Shown here one piece after another: positions 1 through 6,293 of a stretch of DNA of 9,037 nucleotides. A model generated the notes under the pieces. The model had not been told where the DNA came from and did not search any database. It saw nothing but the letters and a program-made list of their open reading frames with translations. Origin of the DNA: an uncultured Clostridia bacterium (lineage in GTDB: Bacteria; Bacillota; Clostridia; Peptostreptococcales; Acidaminobacteraceae); the NCBI GenBank assembly GCA_945950065.1, contig CAMFGQ010000055.1, forward strand, positions 1 to 9,037, read 5' to 3'. The position numbers were made by a program, and so were the translations under genes. How positions within the stretch are numbered: the first letter of the stretch is position 1; every line of letters starts with the position of its first letter.

Positions 1-2
1 AT

Positions 3-71
3 CCAGCCACGGAATTAAGCGATGTAAGTGAAGGATATAGCATTAAGACAACCCATGATGAAGACAAATAA
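3..71 (+). CDS. 3' end of an unidentified gene (partial)
   Basis: One frame is open from the window edge to a TAA at 69-71 and encodes 22 residues ending in an acidic, hydrophilic tail (THDEDK). The other two plus-strand frames hit stops within about 30 bases. A strong terminator hairpin begins 12 bases after the stop, which is what one expects at the end of a real gene. There is too little sequence to recognise a family. The tail does not resemble the C-terminus of a typical GntR regulator, but this cannot be excluded from 22 residues. Confidence 0.45.
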   Translation, partial: PATELSDVSEGYSIKTTHDEDK

Positions 72-83
72 AGAAATAAAGGT

Positions 84-117
84 AAAAAGCGCATCCTATT
101 AGCTAGATGCGCTTTTT
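84..117. terminator. Bidirectional rho-independent terminator
   Basis: The arms AAAAAGCGCATC (84-95) and GATGCGCTTTTT (106-117) are perfect reverse complements around a 10-base loop. A five-base T-run ends the hairpin on the plus strand, and the A-run at its start gives the same T-run on the minus strand. It lies between two convergent genes, 12 bases after the partial plus-strand gene and about 50 bases past the stop of the minus-strand aminotransferase, so it probably ends transcription from both sides. A weaker 6-bp hairpin (146-151 with 157-162) lies right after the aminotransferase stop and lacks a clear T-run. Confidence 0.85.
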
Positions 118-164
118 GCATAAGAAAAATTATACTGAACTAAGCTAGCTTTGAATAAGCTAAT

Positions 165-1340
165 CTAAAATTCCTTGTCCATTTCCTTCAAAATGGAGAC
201 GGCTTTTTCAAGTACTTCCATTGATGATGCGTAGGAGAGTCTTGCATAGCCTTCACCTTTTTCTCCAAAAGCGGATCCAGGAATCAGTGCAAGTCTATAC
301 TTATCAATGGCATAGTTACAGAACTCTTCTGAGGTCATTCCTGTTTTTTTGATGTTCATAAAAATATAAAATGCGCCCTCTGGATTGTTGCAACGAAAGT
401 TTCTTAACTGATTAATTTCTTTTACAAGATAATCTCTTCGTTTTTTAAACTCATCCCTCATGCGTTGGATGGAGCCGTCTTCTTCCCTTAATCCCACAAC
501 TCCAGCATGTTGAACAAATGTCGTTGTACCAGCAGTCATATAAAAGGATAGACGATTGATGGGTTCGATGATGTTAACAGGTGCACATAGATAGCCCAGT
601 CTCCATCCTGTCATCGCCATACTTTTGGAGAAGCCGTTCAGTACAATGGTACGTTCTTTCATGCCAGGTAAGGAAGCGATGCTAATTAATTCCTGATCGT
701 CATCGTAGACAAATCGGTCATAGATTTCATCACTCAGTATAAGAAGATCATTTTCTTTGGCGATGTCTGCAAGGGCTTCTAATGATTCAAGGTCTAAAAC
801 GCCTCCAGTAGGATTACTGGGTGATACAATCACAAGCATCTTGGTTTTATCGGTGATTTTTGAACGTACTTCATCAACATCAATTTGATAGTTATTCTCC
901 TCGAGAAGATTGTATCGTTTGATGACTGCCCCTGCTATATTTGGAATTTCCGAATAGGTTAGATATACAGGGTCGGGAATGAGAATTTCATCACCTTCAT
1001 TTAAGGTACTGAGGATTCCTAGAAACATTCCCTGAGCAACCCCTGTAGTGATGGTAACTTCTTCAGGCGTATAATGGAGATTATTTTCTGCCTCAAGTTT
1101 TTCACATACAGCTTTTTTTAATTCAGGAATGCCAGATCCATCAGTATATCTAGTTTGAGCGGCGTCTAATGACTTTTTACATGCTTCCACAATATACTCA
1201 GGAGTATTGAAATCTGGTTCCCCCAAGGTAAGTTTTGTTACTTCAATACCTTGGCTTTCTAGTTCTATGCATTTTCCCATGATCACACGGGTCCCTGACG
1301 TGTGTAGATTTTCTAATCTATTTGCCTGTTTAAAGTTCAT
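165..1340 (-). CDS. Class I/II PLP-dependent aminotransferase
   Basis: This 391-residue cytoplasmic enzyme of the fold-type I aspartate aminotransferase family transfers an amino group between an amino acid and a 2-oxo acid. The full family layout is visible: GEPDF near residue 40, SPSNPTGG around 173-180 (Asn176 contacts PLP), SDEIYD with Asp204 and Tyr207, the PLP-binding lysine Lys239 in GFSKSMAMTGWR, and Arg367 in the ARLSY segment that binds the substrate carboxylate. The length is normal for the family. The start is an ATG at 1338-1340 preceded by AGGAGG at 1346-1351. It is the second gene of a minus-strand unit, 37 bp after the hydroxyacid dehydrogenase, with no obvious promoter of its own. 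Substrate preference cannot be read from sequence. Given its partner, it plausibly supplies, or uses, the 2-oxo acid handled by the dehydrogenase. Confidence 0.96.
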   Translation of the reverse strand: MNFKQANRLENLHTSGTRVIMGKCIELESQGIEVTKLTLGEPDFNTPEYIVEACKKSLDAAQTRYTDGSGIPELKKAVCEKLEAENNLHYTPEEVTITTGVAQGMFLGILSTLNEGDEILIPDPVYLTYSEIPNIAGAVIKRYNLLEENNYQIDVDEVRSKITDKTKMLVIVSPSNPTGGVLDLESLEALADIAKENDLLILSDEIYDRFVYDDDQELISIASLPGMKERTIVLNGFSKSMAMTGWRLGYLCAPVNIIEPINRLSFYMTAGTTTFVQHAGVVGLREEDGSIQRMRDEFKKRRDYLVKEINQLRNFRCNNPEGAFYIFMNIKKTGMTSEEFCNYAIDKYRLALIPGSAFGEKGEGYARLSYASSMEVLEKAVSILKEMDKEF

Positions 1341-1377
1341 CGTATCCTCCTAGAATTATCCAGATCAATGGTCGGGA

Positions 1378-2349
1378 TTAAATGTTTTTACCGCCTGGAA
1401 CAAAAAGACATTGGTCGTAATTTTCGGTAAAAAAGTTGCGAATGTTCTCACAGCATTGGAAACGCCCATCTCTTCCTGATTCTTGCGAATAGAAGGCGAT
1501 GTGAGGAGTAAGAATCACATTTTCCCTGTTGGCTAATGGATGAGTCTCTAAATCGGGATATTCGTCTGTTAGGACATCCAGGTAAGCATAGGAGATCTTT
1601 CCTTGATCGAGGGCGTCAATTAACTCTTCTTCTACAACAACACCTCCACGTGCAGAGTTAATAAAGACAAGACTATCTGGAATGAGATCAAATAATTCTT
1701 TACCAATGAGATGTTCAGTTCCATCTAGGAGAGGGATATGTAAGCTAATGTAGTCGCATTCCTTGAAGAGGGTCTCCATGTCTACCATCTCTACTCCATA
1801 TTGGTCACCTACAGATTGGTCGATGTAGGGGTCAGCTGCAAGAATTCTTACACCAAAGCCAGATAGGTTTTTGGCAACCTCTCGAGCAATCTGACCGAAA
1901 CCTGCAAGTCCGACTGTTTCACAATTAAATCTTCTGATATCGGGGCAGACAGAGAAATCCCATTTTTTATCTACTCTTACACTACGATCAAAGGCAAATA
2001 ATCTTTTGTTATGAGCCAAAATACATGCTGTCACATAATCTGCAACTTCATTAACACAATAGTTTTTTAGATGGGTGACTGATACTCCGCATTCTTTGGC
2101 CGCCTCTAGGTCAACATAATTGTATCCCATGCTTTTGCAAGCAATTAACTTCAGGTTCGGTAGAGAACGGATTACTTTTGCTGTCAAGGGTTCAAAAACG
2201 GCCATGAGGGTGTGAGCGTCTTGGCATGAGTTGATGATATCTTCCTCGGTACTACAAACATGTTCTTCGACTTCACAAATTCCTTTTAATGCTTCTTGTT
2301 CAAGAGCTAATCCATCTTGATATCTGAATAGACGAACTGCTTTGTACAT
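1378..2349 (-). CDS. D-2-hydroxyacid dehydrogenase, CtBP-like subgroup
   Basis: A 323-residue NAD-dependent D-isomer-specific 2-hydroxyacid dehydrogenase, expected to interconvert a 2-oxo acid and a D-2-hydroxy acid in the cytoplasm. The Rossmann motif is at about 147-155 (GLAGFGQIA, so the last Gly of GxGxxG is Ala), followed by the ribose-binding acid Asp173 in AADPY. The catalytic triad is visible as Arg234 (NSARGGVV), Glu263 (DVLTDEYP) and His283 (TPHIAF). The NYCVNEVADYV segment near 97-106 is typical of the C-terminal-binding-protein branch. An upstream in-frame ATG at 2383-2385 would add 12 residues, but it lies inside the predicted operator and at or before the predicted transcription start. 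The ATG at 2347-2349 follows a perfect AGGAGG and begins the normal family N-terminus, so I chose it. It is the first gene of the leftward unit, followed by the aminotransferase. Confidence 0.95.
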   Translation of the reverse strand: MYKAVRLFRYQDGLALEQEALKGICEVEEHVCSTEEDIINSCQDAHTLMAVFEPLTAKVIRSLPNLKLIACKSMGYNYVDLEAAKECGVSVTHLKNYCVNEVADYVTACILAHNKRLFAFDRSVRVDKKWDFSVCPDIRRFNCETVGLAGFGQIAREVAKNLSGFGVRILAADPYIDQSVGDQYGVEMVDMETLFKECDYISLHIPLLDGTEHLIGKELFDLIPDSLVFINSARGGVVVEEELIDALDQGKISYAYLDVLTDEYPDLETHPLANRENVILTPHIAFYSQESGRDGRFQCCENIRNFFTENYDQCLFVPGGKNI

Positions 2350-2354
2350 AGTTA

Positions 2355-2360
2355 CCTCCT
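2355..2360 (-). promoter_or_regulatory. Ribosome binding site fixing the dehydrogenase start
   Basis: The minus strand reads AGGAGG, then five bases, then the ATG at 2347-2349. This perfect Shine-Dalgarno sequence selects that ATG over the in-frame ATG 36 bases upstream. Confidence 0.85.
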
Positions 2361-2371
2361 TAGTTCTGGTT

Positions 2372-2389
2372 ATTATTGTATGCAATAAT
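2372..2389. promoter_or_regulatory. Operator-like palindrome, copy 1
   Basis: The sequence ATTATTG-TATG-CAATAAT has perfect 7-base inverted arms around a 4-base centre. It overlaps the downstream end of the leftward -10 box (2388-2393) and covers the expected start site near 2381, so a bound protein would block the dehydrogenase-aminotransferase unit. The core resembles the ATTGTATACAAT-type sites known for several FCD-class GntR repressors. That family assignment is inference. Confidence 0.65.
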
Positions 2390-2416
2390 TATAGATATTC
2401 AAATCTTGATAGTCAA
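2388..2416 (-). promoter_or_regulatory. Sigma-70/A promoter for the leftward unit
   Basis: On the minus strand, TTGACT (plus positions 2411-2416) is followed by a 17-base spacer and a perfect TATAAT (2388-2393). Transcription should start near 2381, leaving a leader of about 30 bases before the dehydrogenase ATG. Confidence 0.82.
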
Positions 2417-2617
2417 GGACATTGGTAAATATATGTTGAGTTATAGGGGAAAGATTTTATTAATTATATCGTACGCAACTTGCCCAAAAGCTTGCTATAC
2501 CATTATTCATCGAGATATTCATGGGACAAAGTTAATTGTACTCGTAGGTAAAATGGTAGAAGATATATTGCTGTTTTCATCAAAAATAACAATTAACGAC
2601 AAAAAGGATAGAAATTA

Positions 2618-2631
2618 TATTGCATACAATA
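2618..2631. promoter_or_regulatory. Operator-like palindrome, copy 2
   Basis: TATTGCATACAATA is the exact reverse complement of 14 bases (2374-2387) inside copy 1, 244 bases away. It contains the predicted -35 element (2620-2625) of the rightward promoter, so a bound protein would exclude RNA polymerase from the amidohydrolase unit. An exact 14-base match placed on the opposed promoter is strong evidence for a shared regulator. Confidence 0.65.
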
Positions 2632-2648
2632 AATTGAAGTGCTATACT
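2620..2648 (+). promoter_or_regulatory. Sigma-70/A promoter for the rightward unit
   Basis: A weak -35 box TTGCAT (2620-2625), a 17-base spacer and TATACT (2643-2648, five of six matches to TATAAT). The TG at 2640-2641 one base before the -10 box makes an extended -10, which could compensate for the weak -35. The start should fall near 2655, about 26 bases before the GTG of the amidohydrolase. Confidence 0.72.
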
Positions 2649-2680
2649 TTTTACAAAAGTAGGAGTGAAAGGAGCAAGTT

Positions 2681-4366
2681 GTGAAGACAAAAGTTGACAT
2701 CGTGTTCGTAAACGGTCGCATATACACTATGGTTTCAGAGGGAGATGTAGTTGATGCTTTATGTGTAAAGGATGGAAAGATTCTGTATACAGGCTCTAAA
2801 GATATTGCGATGACTACTTATGAATCTGAGAAAGTTGTAGATTTGGAAGGTAGAACCATGCTACCAGGAATGGGGGATTCTCATCTTCACTTCTTTGCCT
2901 ATTGTCAAACACAGACAACAGTAGATCTTGGGGACTGTAAGAGCAAGGAAGAAGTCATCGAAAGATTAATGAAGAAGGCAGATGGAACTCCAAAGGGACA
3001 ATGGATCAAGGCTACAAATTTTGATGAGACGAAATGGACCGGTGATAACCATCGTCTACCTACAAAAGAGGATCTTAATCGCATCAGTGAAGATCATCCC
3101 ATTTTCATGAAAAGGGTGTGTCTTCATACGGCGATTGTAAATTCACTTGCTCTAGAAGTGGCGGGAATAGGCAATGATTATGTTTATGGACCAGGGGGAG
3201 TCGTTGAGCTCTCTGGTGATGGTGAGCCAAATGGTGTGCTGAGAGAGCAGGCTACATTAATTTTTGATGAACTGATTCCCGACCCAGCAAAGATACCTGA
3301 AATCAAAGAGAAAATTATGAAATCAGCCTTAGCTGAAGCTAGTAGTTGTGGTTTAACAACGATTCATACTTTTGCTGCTGATATTTGGAAATATACAGAA
3401 GACTTCGATGATTACCTTAAACTTGATAGGAATCAAGAATTACCATTACGAGTGGTGATTTACTTGGATACTCTCTTTGATAAACCTTATCTTACACTTA
3501 AACAAATGCAGGATCCCTTTAGAAAGGTTAGCTATGGTGGATACAAGTTATTTACCGATGGTTCCTTAGGATCGCGTTCTGCAAAACTCTTTTCACCCTA
3601 TACTGATGATCCTAAAACTGATGGAATATTGGTTCAAACGCAAAACGAATTAAATGAAAAAATGTTACGTGCATATCAGATGGGCCTTCAGCCAGCAATC
3701 CACAGTATAGGAGATCAATCATTAGACTTTGTCCTCAATGCGATTGAATTTACCTTAGAAAAAAGTCGGCAAGAAGGCATGACGAAAGAGGAACAAGCTA
3801 CAAGAGATCCTTTCCGCATCATTCATGCACAGATGGCAACAGATGAGATGGTGGAAAGAATGAAAAAGCTACCTGTTGTTTTAGACATACAGCCCATCTT
3901 TCTGCAAACTGACATGCACTGGGTAGGGGATAGAATTGGACCTGAGCGTGCTGCCTATAGCTACCGATGGAACACCTATCAGAAAGAGGGTTTAATCTTA
4001 GCGGCAGGAACAGATTCACCTGTTGAATCGATCTCGCCTTGGCTGAATCTTCACGCGGCGGTGGCTAGAAAAGATAAGAGTTTATTGCCTCATGATGGAT
4101 TCCAACCTGAAGAGAAGATGTCGGTTTATGATGCCTTGTGTATGTTTACAAAAAACTTACACTACGCCACTGGACAAGATAGTTTCCTAGGAACATTGGA
4201 AAAGGGAAAATTTGCTGATTTGATTGTTATTGATCGCGATGTTTTCAAAATTCCCGTAGATGAAATCCGTGACATAACCGTAGAGGAAACCTATTTAGCT
4301 GGAAGGAAAGTATACAAGAAGAAATCAGGAATTGTTGAAAGGGAGGGGAAAAATGAATCTCAATAG
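2681..4366 (+). CDS. Amidohydrolase family 3 protein (YtcJ/NfdA-like)
   Basis: A 561-residue metal-dependent hydrolase of the amidohydrolase-3 group, which includes N-substituted formamide deformylase and B. subtilis YtcJ. Members hydrolyse amide-type C-N bonds, but most have no known substrate. Visible elements in order: the N-terminal beta-sandwich half (VDIVFVNGRIYT), the HxH metal motif His68/His70 in GMGDSHLHF, the signature YKLFTDGSLGSRSA at about 288-301 with Lys289, His341 in HSIGDQSLD, His382 in RIIHAQ, Asp444 in GTDSPV, and the C-terminal GTLEKGKFADLIVID strand. The usual Glu of RIEHAQ is Ile381 here. There is no signal peptide, so it should be cytoplasmic. The GTG start follows AAAGGAG with a 6-base gap. 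It is the first gene of the rightward unit and overlaps the next gene by 14 bp, suggesting translational coupling. Confidence 0.95.
   Translation: MKTKVDIVFVNGRIYTMVSEGDVVDALCVKDGKILYTGSKDIAMTTYESEKVVDLEGRTMLPGMGDSHLHFFAYCQTQTTVDLGDCKSKEEVIERLMKKADGTPKGQWIKATNFDETKWTGDNHRLPTKEDLNRISEDHPIFMKRVCLHTAIVNSLALEVAGIGNDYVYGPGGVVELSGDGEPNGVLREQATLIFDELIPDPAKIPEIKEKIMKSALAEASSCGLTTIHTFAADIWKYTEDFDDYLKLDRNQELPLRVVIYLDTLFDKPYLTLKQMQDPFRKVSYGGYKLFTDGSLGSRSAKLFSPYTDDPKTDGILVQTQNELNEKMLRAYQMGLQPAIHSIGDQSLDFVLNAIEFTLEKSRQEGMTKEEQATRDPFRIIHAQMATDEMVERMKKLPVVLDIQPIFLQTDMHWVGDRIGPERAAYSYRWNTYQKEGLILAAGTDSPVESISPWLNLHAAVARKDKSLLPHDGFQPEEKMSVYDALCMFTKNLHYATGQDSFLGTLEKGKFADLIVIDRDVFKIPVDEIRDITVEETYLAGRKVYKKKSGIVEREGKNESQ
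4341..4348 (+). promoter_or_regulatory. Ribosome binding site fixing the M20 peptidase start
   Basis: GGGAGGGG lies within the end of the amidohydrolase gene, just before the ATG at 4353-4355. It favours this ATG over the in-frame TTG at 4332, which lies upstream of the site and so cannot use it. Confidence 0.75.
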
Positions 4367-6014
4367 CTTCGAAGAAGTGAAAAGGCTAACCTCAGAAATG
4401 GTTGCTATTCCTAGTGTGAACAAGGAGCCTGGCGGAGAGACAGCGGTTGCTCGCTATGTTTACGACTACTATATGAGTTTGCCTTACTATCGTGAACACC
4501 CAGAAAGGGTGATGTGTTTTCAAACGAAGGGTGACTTTGTTGAGAGACACTCTACTCTTGCCTATGTGAAGGGTACTGGAGGAGATTCTAATAGAACTGT
4601 CATTCTCATTGGACATATCGATACAGTCGGTGTAGAAGATTATGGCACAATCAAGGAGTATGCATTTAAAACTGATGAATTGCCTCAAAAACTCAAAGAA
4701 ACCTTTTCCTTGACGGATGAAGTCCTAGAGGATATTGAGTCGGGAGAATTTATGTTTGGTCGAGGAGCTCTTGACATGAAGTCTGGGGTTGCTGGCCATA
4801 TGTACCTGATGAAATACTTTTCAGAACACCCTGAAGAACTAAATGGGAATCTTGTTCATATTGCTGAGTGTGATGAAGAAGACAACTCCTTTGGCATTAT
4901 TACTGCAGTCGATTATTTGCTAGAACTTAAAGATAAAGAAGGTTTTGACTACATAGCTTGTATTAACGCTGATTACTCTACAAACTATATGCCTGGAGAT
5001 GAGAACCGTTATTTGTATTATGGAAGTATCGGAAAATTACTTCCTTGCTTCGTTGCCTTTGGAAAAGAATCCCATGTCGGTTCTGCTTTTAGTGCCTTCG
5101 ATCCTAATCTGCTCATCGCAGAAGTAACACGTGGGATGTCCTTGAATACGGACTTATGTGATGTAGCTCAAGGTGAAGTGACGATCCCTCCAATTTCATT
5201 AAAGCAATGCGACACCAAAGAAGGTTACACCGTTCAAACTGCTTTAAGTGCTTTTTCTTATTACAACTTTTTTACTCATGGGATGAGTCCTGACATCGTG
5301 CTTGATCGCTGCAAAAAGGTGGGACAGGATGCTTTTTCGAATGTCATTCACTATATGAATCAACAGTATGAACGCTATTGTGAGTTAAGTCAGGTTCCCT
5401 ATACTGCCTTACCTTATGAACCTCGTGTTTATACATGGAAAGAGTTTTATGGTGAAGCTTTAAGTAAGTATGGCGATGAATTTGAAAGTGCAATACGAAA
5501 TTTTGCTGAGACTTTGCAACAAGAGCGTCCTGATATGGATTTGAGATATTTTAGTCTTGCTGTAGTAGAAGAAGTTTGGAAATGGTTTGAAGATAAGTCT
5601 CCTGCTTTGGTTTTGTTCTTTGGATCGATTTTTAGTGCACGGATAGAAATGACAGGAAAAACCGAGAAAGAAAGAGCGTTGCTAGAAGCAGTTGAGCAGG
5701 CAGTCAAGCGCGTTCGACCTAGATCAAAACGCGAGATCAAGACACGAATGTTCTATCCCTATATTTCTGACTCGAGCTTTATGGCCTTGAGCGACTCTAG
5801 GGAGTCATTTGAAGCAGTAGCTCAAAATATGCCCTCTTGGCGCGTAAAGTATTTCCATGATGTCGACAAAATTCTTGCGATTAATGTTCCAGTCGTAAAC
5901 ATCGGTGCATTTGGTAGGGACGGTCACATGCTCACTGAACGTGTGGATATGCATCATACTTTTCAGAATGTTCCAAATATATCTTATGAAACAATACGAT
6001 CTTTATTGGATTAA
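4353..6014 (+). CDS. RocB-like M20/M25/M40 family metallohydrolase
   Basis: A 553-residue zinc-dependent hydrolase of the M20 clan, close in length and layout to B. subtilis RocB (about 566 residues), which is encoded with arginine-degradation genes but whose reaction is not established. Metal and catalytic residues are visible: His88 and Asp90 in GHIDTV, Asp141 in GRGALDMKSG, the acidic pair Glu175/Glu176 in CDEED, Asp207 in NADYS, His241 in SHVGSAF at the position of the conserved lid-domain histidine, and His525 in GRDGH followed by ERVDMHH near the C-terminus. All the expected M20 ligands appear present, so it should be active. It has no signal peptide. The ATG start overlaps the amidohydrolase end by 14 bp. 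Likely job: cleaving a peptide, N-acyl or related bond of the compound imported by the TRAP genes that follow. The exact substrate is unknown. Confidence 0.93.
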   Translation: MNLNSFEEVKRLTSEMVAIPSVNKEPGGETAVARYVYDYYMSLPYYREHPERVMCFQTKGDFVERHSTLAYVKGTGGDSNRTVILIGHIDTVGVEDYGTIKEYAFKTDELPQKLKETFSLTDEVLEDIESGEFMFGRGALDMKSGVAGHMYLMKYFSEHPEELNGNLVHIAECDEEDNSFGIITAVDYLLELKDKEGFDYIACINADYSTNYMPGDENRYLYYGSIGKLLPCFVAFGKESHVGSAFSAFDPNLLIAEVTRGMSLNTDLCDVAQGEVTIPPISLKQCDTKEGYTVQTALSAFSYYNFFTHGMSPDIVLDRCKKVGQDAFSNVIHYMNQQYERYCELSQVPYTALPYEPRVYTWKEFYGEALSKYGDEFESAIRNFAETLQQERPDMDLRYFSLAVVEEVWKWFEDKSPALVLFFGSIFSARIEMTGKTEKERALLEAVEQAVKRVRPRSKREIKTRMFYPYISDSSFMALSDSRESFEAVAQNMPSWRVKYFHDVDKILAINVPVVNIGAFGRDGHMLTERVDMHHTFQNVPNISYETIRSLLD

Positions 6015-6020
6015 AAACAA

Positions 6021-6087
6021 TATCCGATAAAAGGGTGTTAAGGGAAGAATAGAAAGAGGGAGGGGGAATCGGATAGGAAGTTTTTTT
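6021..6087 (+). terminator. Possible weak terminator or attenuator
   Basis: TATCCGAT (6021-6028) and ATCGGATA (6068-6075) form a perfect 8-bp stem around a 39-base purine-rich loop. A run of seven Ts follows at 6081-6087, five bases past the stem. It begins 6 bases after the peptidase stop. The long loop and the offset make it a poor classic terminator. It could lower readthrough into the transporter genes or act as an mRNA 3'-end stabiliser. Confidence 0.35.
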
Positions 6088-6224
6088 GATGAATGAAGTG
6101 CCATAAGTAAAGAGTAGGTCACAGATATGCTAGATAAGATTAAAACTTGAGGATTGAACTGTAGAGAATTTTTGCTGAAACGGAACCTAAACTTCGTCTT
6201 GTCATAAATTCATTTATTTGACAT

Positions 6225-6275
6225 ATCACAACGAGAGAGATGTAGCGGTAAAGCATGACTCTAGTCTGTTGTGAT
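6225..6275 (+). repeat. Inverted repeat upstream of dctP
   Basis: ATCACAAC (6225-6232) and GTTGTGAT (6268-6275) are perfect 8-base inverted copies separated by 35 bases. The right arm ends 6 bases before the GGGAGG ribosome binding site at 6282-6287. In RNA it could form a long-loop hairpin beside the translation start. As DNA it could be a split protein-binding site. Chance occurrence is possible at this length. Confidence 0.35.
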
Positions 6276-6293
6276 GAAAACGGGAGGTAAAGA

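Larger units (their letters stand above)
2350..2680. other. Divergent intergenic regulatory region
   Basis: This is about 330 bases of AT-rich DNA between the starts of the two divergent transcription units. It holds two opposed promoters and two copies of an operator-like palindrome near its edges. In the middle, about 2420-2610, I see no further gene, RNA or repeat. One frame stays open across it (2376-2684), but it is lysine- and isoleucine-rich, has no ribosome binding site and runs through both operators and the rightward promoter, so I treat it as noncoding. Confidence 0.8.
6015..6293 (+). other. 279-bp gap between the peptidase and TRAP genes
   Basis: This gap is unusually long for an otherwise tightly packed unit. 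It holds a purine-rich stretch (about 6031-6066), a long-loop inverted repeat followed by seven Ts, and a second inverted repeat just before the dctP ribosome binding site. A good -35 box, TTGACA (6218-6223), has no acceptable -10 at 16-18 bases, so I do not call a promoter. No riboswitch class or T-box motif was recognised. The TRAP genes may depend on readthrough from 2655 or on a promoter I cannot see. Confidence 0.6.

Noticed and set aside
2376..2684. A 102-residue open frame across the divergent region
   Set aside because: It has no ribosome binding site, starts in one operator, runs through the other operator and the rightward promoter, ends inside the amidohydrolase start, and has an AT-driven composition without recognisable motifs.
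3819..4019. Minus-strand open frame of 66 codons
   Set aside because: It lies entirely antisense to conserved motifs of the amidohydrolase, so it is a shadow of that gene.
4392..4688. Minus-strand open frame of 98 codons
   Set aside because: It is antisense to the M20 peptidase N-terminal region including the GHIDTV motif, with no ribosome binding site of note.
5447..5740. Minus-strand open frame of 97 codons
   Set aside because: It is antisense to the peptidase and Ser/Lys-rich, with no family resemblance.
6031..6066. T-box-like AGGGTG in the purine-rich stretch
   Set aside because: The conserved T-box context (AGGGTGG followed by ACCGCG-type bases and a terminator) is missing, and no specifier stem is seen.
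6218..6246. Promoter candidate with a perfect TTGACA before dctP
   Set aside because: The hexamer 17 bases downstream is TGTAGC, which is a poor -10 box, and shifting by one base does not improve it.
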